Assembly (NCBI RefSeq): GCF_016086655.4
Contig: NC_052139.2
Location: 3,162,001 to 3,226,000 of the forward strand
Origin: Lepeophtheirus salmonis
Lineage: Eukaryota; Arthropoda; Copepoda; Siphonostomatoida; Caligidae
Length of the DNA: 64,000 nt
Direction of reading: 5' to 3'
The translations under genes and the position numbers were made by a program. Below the pieces are notes generated by a model. It was given only the letters and a program-made list of their open reading frames with translations, did no database searches and was not told the origin of the DNA. Every line of letters starts with the position of its first letter. Within the stretch, counting starts at the first letter, position 1. This document shows, piece by piece, positions 13,404 to 25,200 of this stretch.

Positions 13404-14139
13404 GCTCGCATCCTAAAACTCACATTTATTATTGTTATTTAAGCCATAGACCACAAATATGAACATTAAAACTTTCAATCCATGAAGATTTGGCCTTTAA
13501 AGCCTTATTATGTATTCAAGTTTTTAAGGTATAACTAAGATTCAGTGCCATATGTGGACATGAAAAAACGATATATATGAAAATCAAAGTAAATAATAAA
13601 TTGATAAAACCATTTCAGTATTTAAAAAATGAACTATTTATAACGTTATCTTAATTATATTTAATAAAAAATATGTATAACCACCAAAAAATCGAGTAAA
13701 ATGAAGGACTTAACTTAGATGCTAATATCTTTATTATTATTTCTTTGAATGCTTTATATCATAGTTGAACTTATAGAATAGATCTTTTATTTGAATTTAA
13801 CAAAAATTTCCTTCAAAAAAGGTCGATTTTGATTGATTTATGGTCAATTAAGTTTATAATAACTATTAAAAAAATTAAGATAATAAGCTACTTTTTTATT
13901 TAATCAAGATAACGCAATAAATAATTCATTTTTTAAATGAATTTATTATCTACTTTGATTTTCATATATATCGTTTTTCCATGTCGATTATATGGCACTG
14001 AATCTTAGTTGTACCTTCAAACTTGATTTAAAAAAATGGCTTTAAATGATAAATCTATATCAATTGAAAGTTTTAATGGTCATATTAGTGTTATACGACT
14101 TAAATAACAATAATAAATGTGGGTTTTAGTATACGGACG
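13404..14139. repeat. Foldback element with ~240-bp inverted arms
   Basis: Left arm 13413-13656 and right arm 13900-14130 are imperfect reverse complements over nearly their whole length. Shared blocks include CACATTTATTATTGTTATTT near the outer ends, AACTAAGATTCAGTGCCATAT, then AAAACGATATATATGAAAATC, and a GTTATCTTAATT-type block at the inner ends. Weaker similarity extends to about 13404 and 14139. The 243-bp centre shows no coding signal. No convincing target duplication flanks it, so the superfamily is unassigned. It could be a foldback/MITE-type DNA element or a local inverted duplication. Confidence 0.85.
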
Positions 14140-15884
14140 TTCCAAGACTTTCCTTTTGTTGCATAATGTTATGCAATTTGAAATATTTTGAAAGAGTTTT
14201 CTGCACGCAGTAAATATAGAAATTTCTGTTGAAACTACATCATATACTTGAATGATATAATTAATTTTTCAATTAGTCTAGAACTGAACGTTTGTAAATA
14301 CATTAAAATTAATTGACAATGTTTACCTAGTGCCACACCAATAGCTTAAAGCCAGCACCAAAATGATCTCAATGTATCCCATTTTATTGATTCACCAACT
14401 TAAAACCTTTAAATAATGAGCAATATGGAAGACGTAAAGTCTTCCAATTACTTGATATTATTTACAGCGACCCTATTTTTAAGAATGAATCACATGGAAT
14501 ATCATTCACATTCATTTTGCAACTAATGGTCTCGACATTACCTTGTTCCAAAAATAAATAATTACTTCTCTCATGGCCAATTTAGAAGTTAAATAAAATT
14601 TTATTTTTTATAAATCAATTGTTTTTTGTTATTTTGTATAGAAAAAGTGGAACAAAGTTTTAAAAAACTCCCAGTTTGGCAATTTTAACCTAAATTAAAA
14701 TGTTTAAACACTCTGTGTCACATAAATGATGTCTGCAAAATGATTTTTTTTAAAGCTTTTGATGTTCGTGTCAATTAAAAAAAACCGTATTTTTGCAACA
14801 TAAAAAAGTCATCACTTTAATGAGTCTTAATCAAGGTGGATATTGTCTGTAAAAGTAGTATACGTTTTGGAAAATGCATTCTATTATGTTTGAATATAGG
14901 GTGTATGTGTCTTTGATAGATTTTAATCATTTTTTATTATTGTTATTGACGTTTTACATGGGTATTAAAATAATAATGATAGCACCTTACAAATGTCACT
15001 CCTCCCACATCTTCCAATAACAAAAATGGTTTATTTTCGCACACACACTACAAAATATAATGGAAGGCGTTCCAACTTTGTAACAAATCATTATTAGTTA
15101 AATATCTCTTTTTGTGTTGTATGCACAGGGTGCACGGAGTGTGTTTCCATTGATATTCTAAGCGATATGAGGTAGAATTAAAAGAATAAAATAATTTATT
15201 TTGTAGAGTTTGTTTTTGATTTGTTTGAACAAAATTACTAGAAAAATGCCTACGCAGGAAGACAAATGATAAAGGGTATATTCTTTAAAATAAACCTTTT
15301 CAGAATTGTAATTCAAACCATAGAACAAAAGTGATAGCAACAACATTTTTTGAAATTTTTGTATCAACTGGTTCTTTTTATATATATATATATTTTTTTT
15401 TTTTGACCAGGATTAAAGCCAAGCCCAAATTTTAATCTATGAAACAAACTTGTCATAATTAGAAGATCTTTGAAATATATAGGCATATTCAATGTATTTT
15501 TATATTATATTTGTACTTAAATATTATTTTGTTAGGAAAATTAAATAGAGACAAAGTAATTATTTGAGTAAATTTAAATTTTAACCAAAATGACACTTAT
15601 TAGCCATATTTTTGTTATAGTGGGTATAATACTTATATTTTATAGCCATAAAAATATTATTTTGAGCATAAGTATTAGAGTTTTTTCTCCAAATCTATTT
15701 GTAATATATTAGACGTCACCCGCACATTAGAAATAAGCATTAGCTGATTACAGAAACTTAGAGGCGGTAAAGAATGGAAAGATGAAAGAAATTGAGATCA
15801 AAAATAATTTTGTGTGTATTGTAAAATTTCTAAGCCGTTGACAATTTTTGGTGGGTTGTCCATGAGAAAATCGTCAATACTGGT
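14140..15884. other. Non-coding AT-rich DNA
   Basis: Only simple sequence: a (TA)n and poly-T run at about 15378-15404. No gene supported on either strand. Confidence 0.5.
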
Positions 15885-16060
15885 CCTAAACCAACTTCAA
15901 TTTGCTTCAACTAGCCATCATAAGGGAGTGAAACTTATATCTGGCTGGGCCAGTAGTAGTTTCTGACACTGTGTTGAAGCTATAATTGAGGCAGGCAGGA
16001 ATTTAATGTAATTTTTAAAGTCCATTTTTATATTTCCTGTGTAGAAGTTGTAACTTATTT
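15885..16060 (+). mobile_element. Possible mariner C-terminal scrap
   Basis: One frame gives ISGWASSSF, stop, then HCVEAIIEAGRNLM, resembling the FRHR(I/V)EAIIEAEGG-type tail of mariner transposases. It is short and broken, and nothing else of an element is visible, so this is a weak call. Confidence 0.35.
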
Positions 16061-18159
16061 AATAAAATTTTACAAGTTGCAACAAATAAATGAAATAAAT
16101 AATTTTGAATAAAAAATCAACAGTATTTGGGTTAAGGACAATGCAATAATCGTATTTATCATGGATGATTAATATATTAGTGGTGTCATTTTCGACTATT
16201 TTAACAAAAATTACTAGAATATAAGTATTCTGTCACACATTATAATGGTTAAATGCCCTAAGTTATATTAGTCATCAATAAATAACCAAATAATCATGTA
16301 ATTCCGATAGAGCAAAATTAAATGATAGTATTAATTAATAGTTGGTAATTAGTTTAACCAATGTTGTTATTAAATAATGCATTTGAAGAGAAAGAAATTT
16401 CAATTTGTGCAATTTTTTTTATATCAATCCCAACTTGTACGGACATTTATATTCGTATATGATATATTCAAAATTTTCCAAAACTTCATTTAACTAAATT
16501 GATTTATCAAAAGGTTATCAACGGGTCAATATTTCAGGTCTTGAGTTGTCATGTTTTTATCATGCACCCAGTATAGTTCATTTTTCTTTCTTTATTTGCG
16601 TGGGATATTTAAATACACCTGATAAAAAAAGCATAAAAATAAAATTTATGAGTAAATTTGCTCTTTTTTTTTCTTTTTTTTTTTGTTAATGTGCCATTCA
16701 ACAGCAAGTATACAAAAATAAACCTTCAAATGGGTAATGGAATTGATAGCGTATACATACATACATTAAATTTATATGTAATAAAAGATTGGTGTATAGC
16801 TTGGTAGGACAAGGCAGTAGTATTTTAATAGCGTTATTGATTCGGGTAAAAAATGATTTGAGACTGATAAATCAGTCAAGCCCACATGAGTCTCAAAACA
16901 AAAATACAAGTCAAATCCCTCATTAAACACACAGAACAAAGGACTGGATCATAGAAGTTTTCTTTTGTGGAAATAAATTAAATAAAAAGGGCCTAAAAAA
17001 CATCAAACTTTGATTTTTGCAAAAAAGGTTTTTCGTTGTTTTGTTTTTATGACCCTTGTAAGAGGTTAACTCGTATATTAATTATGTTTAACATCACAAA
17101 GAACAGAAGATTATTTTTTCAGAGGGGGGAATATTAAATTTGATTATACACAATATGGAAAATCTTCATAATAATCAAACATAATGGCCAGATTTTGAAT
17201 TTCATTAATTTAAGGTTATTTTCTTTTCCTGGAGGTACTCTAAAATATAGCCTATTGAATTTGTTATGGGAGAAATGAGAATTAAAGTTTTTGTTCATGG
17301 TACATTTTTAAGGAACTTAGATTGGAGTTAGTAGTAATTTTCTTATAAAAACATAATTATGTGTGCTTCATAACGTAAACTTGTTTTGAAGATTCAGGAC
17401 GTTAATTTGACTATTGAATAAGAAAAAAATTTACGTCTAAATATATAGGTAAAATTTAATCAATAGTTATTCGTAAAAAAACAATTGGATGATCCCTTTT
17501 TATGGGTAAAAATCGTCCATTAAGAATGCTTAATTTTGATCGAATAGAAATTAAACTACATTTTTTTATCTTAATCAAAATATATCTATCGTACATGTTA
17601 ATATAATCAAACCGGATACAAGCAGCTCGTGTAAAAACATTATGTGCTTAAAAACGTTGTTTCTACTCCTTAAGAAAATATTTAAAGTTCTTCTAAACGA
17701 ACTTAATGGGTAAATTGAGGTACTTTAATTAAATATTGTAGTTGTTTCGATATCAAATGGCTATATTATCTTTCTAAACTAACAAATCAGTAGTGGAAAA
17801 GGAATACTGTACTTTCTGTGCCTTTGCGATTGAAAATTGGAGCATTGGAGCTTTTCTTTCTATGTTCCTTCGTTCAGTAATTACAATACAAAGTAAAAAC
17901 AAAAAAATAGAACTGAAGAATCGAGAAAGGTTGGCTATTGTCAACGGGTGAAATAACTCAGAAAAGTTTAAAATATCCGCCTTGATAACAAAAATACAGT
18001 CAGTCATGCACGCAACGCAAAACTAAGAAAAAGAAAATATATCAAGGGATGGAAAGGATGGTCAAAAGTTCAATCATAATGATGGAGAGTTTTTTTGAGA
18101 TTGATTGGAATACTGATTAAATATATATACAGAAATAGAAGGGCAATGTGTCTGCCGAA
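16061..18159. other. Non-coding AT-rich DNA
   Basis: No gene supported. The 77-codon reverse open stretch at 17774-18007 has no recognisable motif. Confidence 0.5.
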
Positions 18160-18239
18160 TGAAAGGAAAGAGCAACAGAAAATAGGTTGTTGAAATGTTG
18201 AGTTGTTGAAATTTGTAAATTAAACTTTTTTTTATTTTG

Positions 18240-18890
18240 TTACAATTTTTGAAATAGGTATTGGGATTGGGAAGAATTCGTTGTCTGGAAGTGATATTGA
18301 AGGTGAGAAGTTGGATAAAAATGGAAAGAAGAAAGTATCAGCGTGTAGGTATCAAGAAAAGGACGAAGGAAATTCAAAAAGAAAAATAGATCAACAACAG
18401 GCTGACTATAAAGCTAGTCTTTAAAAAAGAAAAATATAGAGATGGATCATAATAATCCGTTATGGAGGAAAATTTATATTGAATGGAATGATGATAATAG
18501 AGTTCCTCCAAAAGGGTTTTCCCTGACATTCTTTATTATGAAAAGTTATTTAATAGTTTGGAAATTTAAGAAGATGATATCAACCACATTAGTGACTGTA
18601 AAAGTGGAGCAGGGTTTATAATACTAACTCTGAAAACTCCTATAAATGTTTTCTTGAAGTTTAACCACTTAAAAGAACTGCAGAATATTGATCAAGGGAT
18701 ATTATTCAGTGTGAGGGGACTAAAAAGAATAATAATATTAAGGGAACCTGTCGAAGTAACCATCAAAAATGGATCTGAAGTTGATCTTGTGAAGCTGAAG
18801 GAAATTATGAAAAAATATGGATTGCTTAGTGGGAAAATATGTAACAACATACCCCACTCCTATCAGCATAGAGATGGGTGAAAAAATCAT
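18240..18890 (+). pseudogene. LINE ORF1-like (gag/RNA-binding) remnant
   Basis: Readable pieces are GKNSLSGSDIEGEKLDKNGK, NPLWRKIYIEWNDDNRVPP and, in the best open part (18654-18881), FNHLKELQNIDQGILFSVRG followed by KRIIILREPVEVTIKNG and LVKLKEIMKKYG. The last part resembles an RNA-binding/gag-like region of LINE ORF1 proteins in which a chain of beta strands precedes CCHC knuckles. A CPSCRKK-like piece follows at about 18960 in another frame. Stops at 18421 and 18879 and at least one frameshift disable it. The gag assignment is inferred from position and style, with no diagnostic residue set seen. Confidence 0.5.
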
Positions 18891-19034
18891 TTTTATAAAA
18901 AGTAAATAAGATAAGCTCAGGGCTTTTGAAATTTAAAATCCAAGCTAATTCCCGAAATTGTCCCAGCTGCAGGAAAAAGGTGGAATTAATTTGTAAAGTG
19001 CAGCAATTGCAATATTTAAATGTCTTGAGTTCTA

Positions 19035-19905
19035 CATAACTTTTAGAGAATTGCTGGCTCCAAGACTGAGTAGGGCATATAAGGAATGTTTTGAGAAAGG
19101 ATACCTTCCAAATTTTATGGCAGAAAGTATATTTTCTTTAATACCAAGAGGGTAAAAAGATCCCCGGTATGTACAAAATCTTTAGACCAATTACTCTTTT
19201 AAATAGTAGTTATAAAATAATGACGGAAATTCTCACTGAAAGATTAAAAATGGTTTTAATCAAAATTATACATCGTGATCAGGAAGGGTGGGTCCCTGGT
19301 AGATCTATAGAGGACGCAGGGAGGAGTAGGCAAGACTTGTTAGACAAAAAAGAAACTACTGCGATTGCAATTGACTTTGAAAAAACATTTGACTTTGTTT
19401 CATACATTCACATTATCAAATCATTGAAACGCAAGAATTTTGGAGACATTTTTATTCGGTATGTAGGGAATCGAGAGCAGAATTTTGCAAAAGTGGATGT
19501 GGTCAAATAAGACATTTCAAGATCCAACTTTCTTGTAGGCAAGGAAACCCTTTATCTGCCTATCTTTTAATAATTGCACTAGAAGAGCTGATTGATATAG
19601 ATATAATAATGACCGAATATGTGGGATATTGGTCGGAGACATGAAGGTGAAGAAATAAATTTATGCAGACGACATGACTGTACCTTCTCAAAAAAGAGGA
19701 GGATCAATTTTAGAATTAATGGAAGTGCTAAAAGGTTTTGGAAGTAAAAGTGGATTAAAAATAAATGAAAAGAATACTGAAGTGATCACTATGGGGAGGG
19801 AAACGGAAGGAAAAAAATCAAAACTAAGAAAAAATACATATACTAAGCTATATGGTATAGAGGTCGGAAGAACAAGTGACCTAAACTTTGAAGAAATATA
19901 AAGTA
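19035..19905 (+). pseudogene. LINE reverse transcriptase remnant
   Basis: RNA-templated DNA polymerase of the LINE. Blocks in order: the N-terminal extension (FRELLAPRLSRAYKECFEKG, then FMAESIFSLIPRG); FRPITLLNSSYKI and ILTERLKMVL (19180-19255); DQEGWVPGRSIED (19280-19320); AIAIDFEKTFDFV with the first catalytic aspartate (about 19365-19400); after a frameshift near 19505, LSCRQGNPLSAYLLIIALEE (RQG.PLS block); and the catalytic box YADD at 19662-19673, followed by KGFGSKSGLKIN and KTEV-like NTEVITMG. Catalytic motifs survive in sequence, but frameshifts and stops (for example about 19155, 19508, 19899) rule out function. Confidence 0.9.
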
Positions 19906-20079
19906 AAGTAAAACAAATGTGCTTTCACTTTCAAAATTACCGTTTGGATCTGCCTGAAAGACTACTTATATGGAATTAAATGATCGTCTCTAAGATGAGT
20001 CATTTAATGTGTTTTGTTCCATACACTGAAGAAAAAGAATAAATAATTGACCAAATGAAGAGAAGATTCATCTACGATG

Positions 20080-21030
20080 GAAAAATACGTTGCACAATAT
20101 CATGGACAAGACTTCATCAAAAAAATTCTTGGGGGTCTTGAACTTGTAGACACCAAGAAACGCTGAATTATGAGCTATTTCAGATTGAATGGGATTCGAC
20201 TACATGGGCAAGCATCATAAAGGTGGATATGAAAAGAATATATGGTTATGATCTTCATGACTTCTCTGAATATGGTCATGCCAACCTTATTAAATTATTT
20301 AAAATTAAGGGAAGCTTTTGGTGTGGTATAGGTGCTGAATGTTCGAGGTTGCTGGATAATGTTTTAATGGGTATGAAAGGAGCGGAACCTCTAGTTCGAA
20401 ATTCAAGAGTATTACTTATCGTTCGAGAACACAGTCAGATGACACTGATCCAAAGAGGATGGAACGTGGTGGGGGATATAAAATTGGAGGAGTTACAGAA
20501 TGATGGTCTCATTTTGATAAATGTATACGCATTTAAAAGAAATGAGTCGTTGGTTTGTCCTGAAAGATCTGTTAATATATTTTTCCAATCAATAAGAAGC
20601 GTTTTGAAGGAGATAATCAAGAACTTTATAACTCCACCTACCTCATCTGGTTTGAGACTTATCAAAAAATTTAGAAAGAGAACGGGGATCAACAAATATG
20701 CCAAAGTCATTTAAAAAAGTATTCAAAGCCCTCTGATTTCCCATTACGCATGGTGGGTAAATTGTAGGCTGATTACAAATTCACTGACTACAAATAAATG
20801 GGTGAAAAAGAACGGTACAAGTATTTGAAGACTCTGTGAGGAGGAAGAAGAGGATGATATTCATTTATTCATGAAGTGTCCTTATTCACAGAATGGAAGA
20901 ATAAGAATTAGACAATATTTAGGAACTGTTGAAGAGGGGGATTTCTACTTATCGTCCGACTTAATGAAAGCTAATATTATTACACTGAAATTTTTGTCTA
21001 CAGTTTATTGACTATTATCGATTGAAAAGA
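20080..21030 (+). pseudogene. LINE ORF2 C-terminal region with broken zinc knuckle
   Basis: An open segment at 20223-20714 (163 codons) matches the poorly conserved region downstream of the RT in L1/Tx1-type ORF2. Further on, RLCEEEEEDDIHLFMKCPYS (20829-20888) fits the C-x2-C-x(n)-H-x4-C knuckle near the end of these proteins. The first cysteine position is a stop (TGA at 20826-20828). The final stretch includes SSDLMKANIITLKF. Function is lost. Confidence 0.65.
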
Positions 21031-21265
21031 AACCAAAACTCTGGATGGTAGTTTTATTCATTATGCATGGTATATTTTAAATGATTAACTAGTTTTAGAT
21101 ATGTAAATATTTTATGTAGGTATTTTATAATTTATGTTATTTTAAACATATGTATGTTGGTTATTTTGAGTGTTTGTTTGTTTTAGAGGGTAGTTATATT
21201 GCTGTTACTATTATGTGTTTACTTTGAGGACAATAAACCTCCCTAACTCCGGGCCAGGAACAAAA

Positions 21266-22559
21266 AGAGTATAAAAAATTGCCTAGAAAATCTTTCTATA
21301 AATATAGCTCGAGAAAACTATATTAATAATCATTATTTATTGCAGAAAATTTGCACGTTAGTTTGATTTAAGCCCTCCAAAAAATTATGTTTTTTATTTT
21401 CCTTCAAACCAAAAATACATAACCTCTAATTAATATTTTCGTAAAAGAAAATAGGTTTTTGAGGTCTCTTTTCTTTGTTCGTAATAATAGGTACTTATAA
21501 TAACATGTAAAACCAATTATGTACCCACAAATTTGCATAAAACCATTTTATATATACATACTTATACTCGTATATAGACCTACGAGTATACACATTGTAT
21601 TTGTATATACAACATGAAACAATAGTTGAGTAATTAAATATGAGGTTTGATTCTAATAATGATGTCTATTGAAAAAATATACAATTTATAATCGTCAAAA
21701 AAACTAATTTTATGGAGGACAAATTAAAATATGTTTAGTAATTAGTATTTTCCGGTCTTTGTTATGGAACTAGGTAACATAATTATATTAAATATAGTAT
21801 ATACGTATTTATTAACAGTAACTATTGTTTGGCCACTTTATTGTTTATTTCGTAATCACAATAGTGATTACGAAATAGGTTATAACCTACTGTAAATTAC
21901 ATATAATAATCATGGGTGTACTCTAGCGACAACCACTATTTACCTGGTTAAGAGGTGATTTGTGATATTGGAGGTGGTTCCTTATGGTTAAGGGACTTCT
22001 ATTAAAAGTTATGCCAAATTAAACTTATCTATTATTCGAAATGCAGATAACTTGATAGAATAAACGTAGAAATCATTATTATTTGTAGTCTGTATGAGCC
22101 CAAGTTTTATTTCAACTTAAGTTGGGTATTTACCTTTTCAATAGCTGAATTAATCATATTATAACAAGGTAAGTAAGCACATTTTATACTACGGCGTAAA
22201 CTTTTTTAGCAGCGATAAAATATTATTTATATCTTAGCTTTGATAATGGATGATACAGAATCCAAATATTTTATATGTTTTTTTTTTTAGACATAAAACG
22301 CTTTCAGGTTAGTTTTAATATGCTTAAGTTTGATTTTAATGCATAAATTGAGGGGGGAAAAAGTGATTTCATTACTGCTGCGCCCACTATTTTGCTTTAT
22401 TCTTAAAAAAATAATATAGTATATTCAATATAAATAATTTGACTGGATTTTGAAATCCGAAAAAAGTTTAGACAACAATATTTTCTTAATCCTGAGATCT
22501 ATAATTACGACATTGCACTCAAGATTAAACTGACAAAACTCTATAATATCCATAATCCT
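21266..22559. other. Non-coding AT-rich DNA
   Basis: No gene supported. It contains the perfect hairpin at 21846-21877. Confidence 0.5.
21846..21877. repeat. Perfect 14-bp hairpin, 4-nt loop
   Basis: TATTTCGTAATCAC at 21846-21859 and GTGATTACGAAATA at 21864-21877 are exact reverse complements separated by AATA. No neighbouring gene suggests a role. Confidence 0.85.
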
Positions 22560-23720
22560 TGAGGTGTCCTCCGAATAGTTACCTTGGAGCCATTATTAGG
22601 GGCCTACACTTATGCAGATTATTGAGAATACGAAGCTGCCAAATCAACTCTTTATGATGTAACCAAGGGGGAATTCTATCACAACGTATCGAACTACGCC
22701 ATTCAGTGTATTATTCAATTTAGGCCGGCCCATTACATAGCTTTGGTGATTAGTAGGATTGCTCTGACTTCAATAGCGAATATAATTCGAAAGCAAGTAA
22801 GCGAGATGAACTTTTTTATATCTCAAATGGATCTCAAGTTTAGTGGATCAACCACTAAGGGGATATTATTTAACAGGATACATAAAGCGAGTTTTTCTGC
22901 AATCAAAGTAAATGATACAGTAATAGGGTGGATGATTAATACAAATACCTAGGTCTTATAATTAACAGACGACAAGGAAGGGTTCTTCATATTAATCAAA
23001 TTGTCAAAAAAAAAAAAAAAAATGGGTATTTTTGCAGCAAGGAACTTAGTTGGTATCCAATGGCACCTTCCGGCCTATATATGTCAAATGGATTCTAACG
23101 GCGACTGAACTCAAACAAGGATATCTGAAGCTAGGATCAGACCTATCATCTCCTATGGGTGTCTAGTATGGGGACATGCAATCACTAAAAAGAAAAGTGC
23201 AACGTAAATGTTAGAACCCATTCCAAGGAAAACACTCTTGGCAATGTCTCACATATGTCGATTGACACCAACTGCAGGAATTGAGGCAGTTTTGGGTATT
23301 GCTCCTCTGGACGTTTATATTAAGAACAAGCAACGAAATCAAGATGGAGAATGAAGCATTTTTTACGTTAAACCTGGGATGGAATTGGTTATCTTCCAAA
23401 ACGTTGTGGGAATCGGTTCCATAGTTATAAAATACTTAAACAAGTCAGAATGGATCAACCAAGCGACTACATAAAAATAAATCGCATTTGGATTGATAAT
23501 AGGCAGATTAAGAATCCTGACGCGATCATCTATACGGACAGGTCTAAAGACAGAGACAGAAACACTGGAGCTGTATGGACCATAACCAAACATAATGCAT
23601 GAATTTGTAATACAATGGTTTTATTGAATAAAGAGGCTTCCGTGTTTCAAGGAGATATTTTTTCCACCAATGTAACACAGGATTTAGAATCTGCATTTAA
23701 ATCCATTTTTTGACACAAAA
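22560..23720 (+). mobile_element. Jockey/I-type LINE fragment: RT 3' half plus RNase H
   Basis: Read across several frames: STLYDVTKGEFYHNVSN (about 22640); the open segment 22743-22952 with QMDLKFSGSTTKGILF and FSAIKVNDTVIGWM (end of the RT palm); KYLGLIINRRQGRVLHINQI (about 22942-23000, RT thumb); then IFAARNLVG, RPIISYGCLVWG, LTPTAGIEAVLGIAPLDVYI, the standard connector of Jockey/I-group LINEs; and AIIYTDRSKDRDRNTGAVW (about 23522-23575), an RNase H1 start with the catalytic D at 23537-23539, where the usual YTDGSK glycine is arginine. The RT catalytic box is not clearly readable. Frameshifts include a poly-A run near 23006-23022. Confidence 0.8.
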
Positions 23721-23739
23721 TTTGATGCAAATTCTTTAA

Positions 23740-25200
23740 TCCATGTTTTTTAAAAGCAAAAAATTACCGAACTGGCAAATTACATCTAACTGTTACGCCT
23801 CTCACAAACAAACTAAATATACTATAAAGCTAAAATAGTAAATATATGTTAGTGTAGAGTGGACTAACCTAAAAAATCTAAAAATCGATGGAATTGACGT
23901 TGATAAATGGCAGGCGTTTAGAAGAAATTATTATCTTGAACTCAATGTGCGTAAGTTCGGGCGGCAGTCATTTATAGAGAAGGAAATATGGAGTATATGT
24001 ATTTCACAAAAGATTCCAGGTCAAATGGAGTAATTGTAATACGGTATGTTGACTTTTACTTTATCAATGAAACTCCATCTGACCAATTAAAGGACCATTA
24101 AAAAAAAAAAAAGGCATATAATTTCAGATCTGCATTGGAAAACTGTCATTCAGAAGTGTGTGCTAAAGTTATTCTTTTTATAAGCATACAAATTTTTGCA
24201 AGTCGTACGTGATATAATTATTTAATTTCCAATGGTGGATATGCATCTACCACCACCAAAGCGTGGCCCCTGGAAGAATAGCAAGATTTAAGAAAAAAAT
24301 ATGGACAAACTAACAGGTGATAAGACAATTTTTGATTATGACTAAAGAGGTCCAAATCAGTACTTATTGATACAGAATTTAAACACTTAGTATGTTAAAG
24401 AGTGGGAATTTATTAAAAAAATGCTCAAATGGAGGAAGAACAGTTTAGAACAGAGCTACAATTGTGGAATATTATAAATTTTGTAGCCTGACTACGAGAA
24501 AAACTCTTGATTAAAGAAAACAAAGAAACATATTATAATATATGGATAGCTGCCTACTTGTTACATTGATATCATGCAATCCACAAACATCTTTTTTCAC
24601 GGCTATCGAATCAATTAAAATATAAATGGATAAGGCGGGATTTAATAAGTAGTGGCAAAACATGCCTGAAAAACTAGTTACCAAGCAGTTGGACACATTA
24701 GGTATCCCAATGTCTGACAATGGCCCACAAAATATTTTTTCTGAAGCATTTACTTCCTCGAAGCAAAAATGGCTCTGTTAGAGAAATGTTACATAATCAA
24801 TTTATACTATTATGTCGAATCATCAAAATGCGAATATTAATTACACACTTCTGTCGTAAGAAATTAAAAATGTCAGTACGCATTCTCTACTAATGGCAAA
24901 TGAAATATCTTTTTGTTCGAATGTGTAAACAAAAAATAAAAGAAATCTACAAGGAGGTCCTCAAAAACAGATGGGATAATTGCAACGGATCCGAAACTTC
25001 CAATGGCTCCTAAAAAGGAGGCCATCATTAGAAAAATGTAGTAATAACCCATAACAATACAATTGTAATTTGTAATCGTTAAAGAACTCGACGTTTTGAT
25101 AAGTTTACTCCACAATGGTCTTTTCCTCGGACTTCGAAAAACTTTGAATTGTAGTTATCCAAGAATTGTTATTGAACAGATGAATGTAGTAAAATCAACT
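23740..25200 (+). mobile_element. Possible LTR-retrotransposon integrase fragment
   Basis: At about 24660-24760 one frame reads MPEKLVTKQLDTLGIPMSDN followed by GPQNIFSEAF, resembling the integrase core G.P....SDNGPQF.S..F of Ty3/gypsy-type elements, with the catalytic D of SDNGPQ. Around it lie readable but unassigned pieces (LKIDGIDVDKWQAFRRNYYL about 23880-23935; PPPKRGPWKNSK about 24255). The DDE glutamate block and LTRs were not found. It may be the 3' part of another element merging with the LINE upstream. Confidence 0.35.

Larger units (their letters stand above)
18160..21265 (+). mobile_element. Degenerate L1/Tx1-like LINE retrotransposon
   Basis: About 3.1 kb of a non-LTR retrotransposon in one orientation: an ORF1-like part (about 18240-18890), a reverse transcriptase (about 19035-19905), a connection region (about 19930-20714) and a C-terminal zinc-knuckle region (about 20745-21030). 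It ends in an AT-rich 3' UTR with AATAAACC near 21232. Stops and frameshifts occur throughout. Base composition is clearly richer in G than the flanks. The sequence passes from the ORF1-like part to the RT N-terminal extension in about 150 bp, leaving no room for an endonuclease. The clade is inferred from motif style (FRPITLLNSSYKI, YADDMT, CCHC end) and the ORF1 plus ORF2 layout. Confidence 0.85.
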
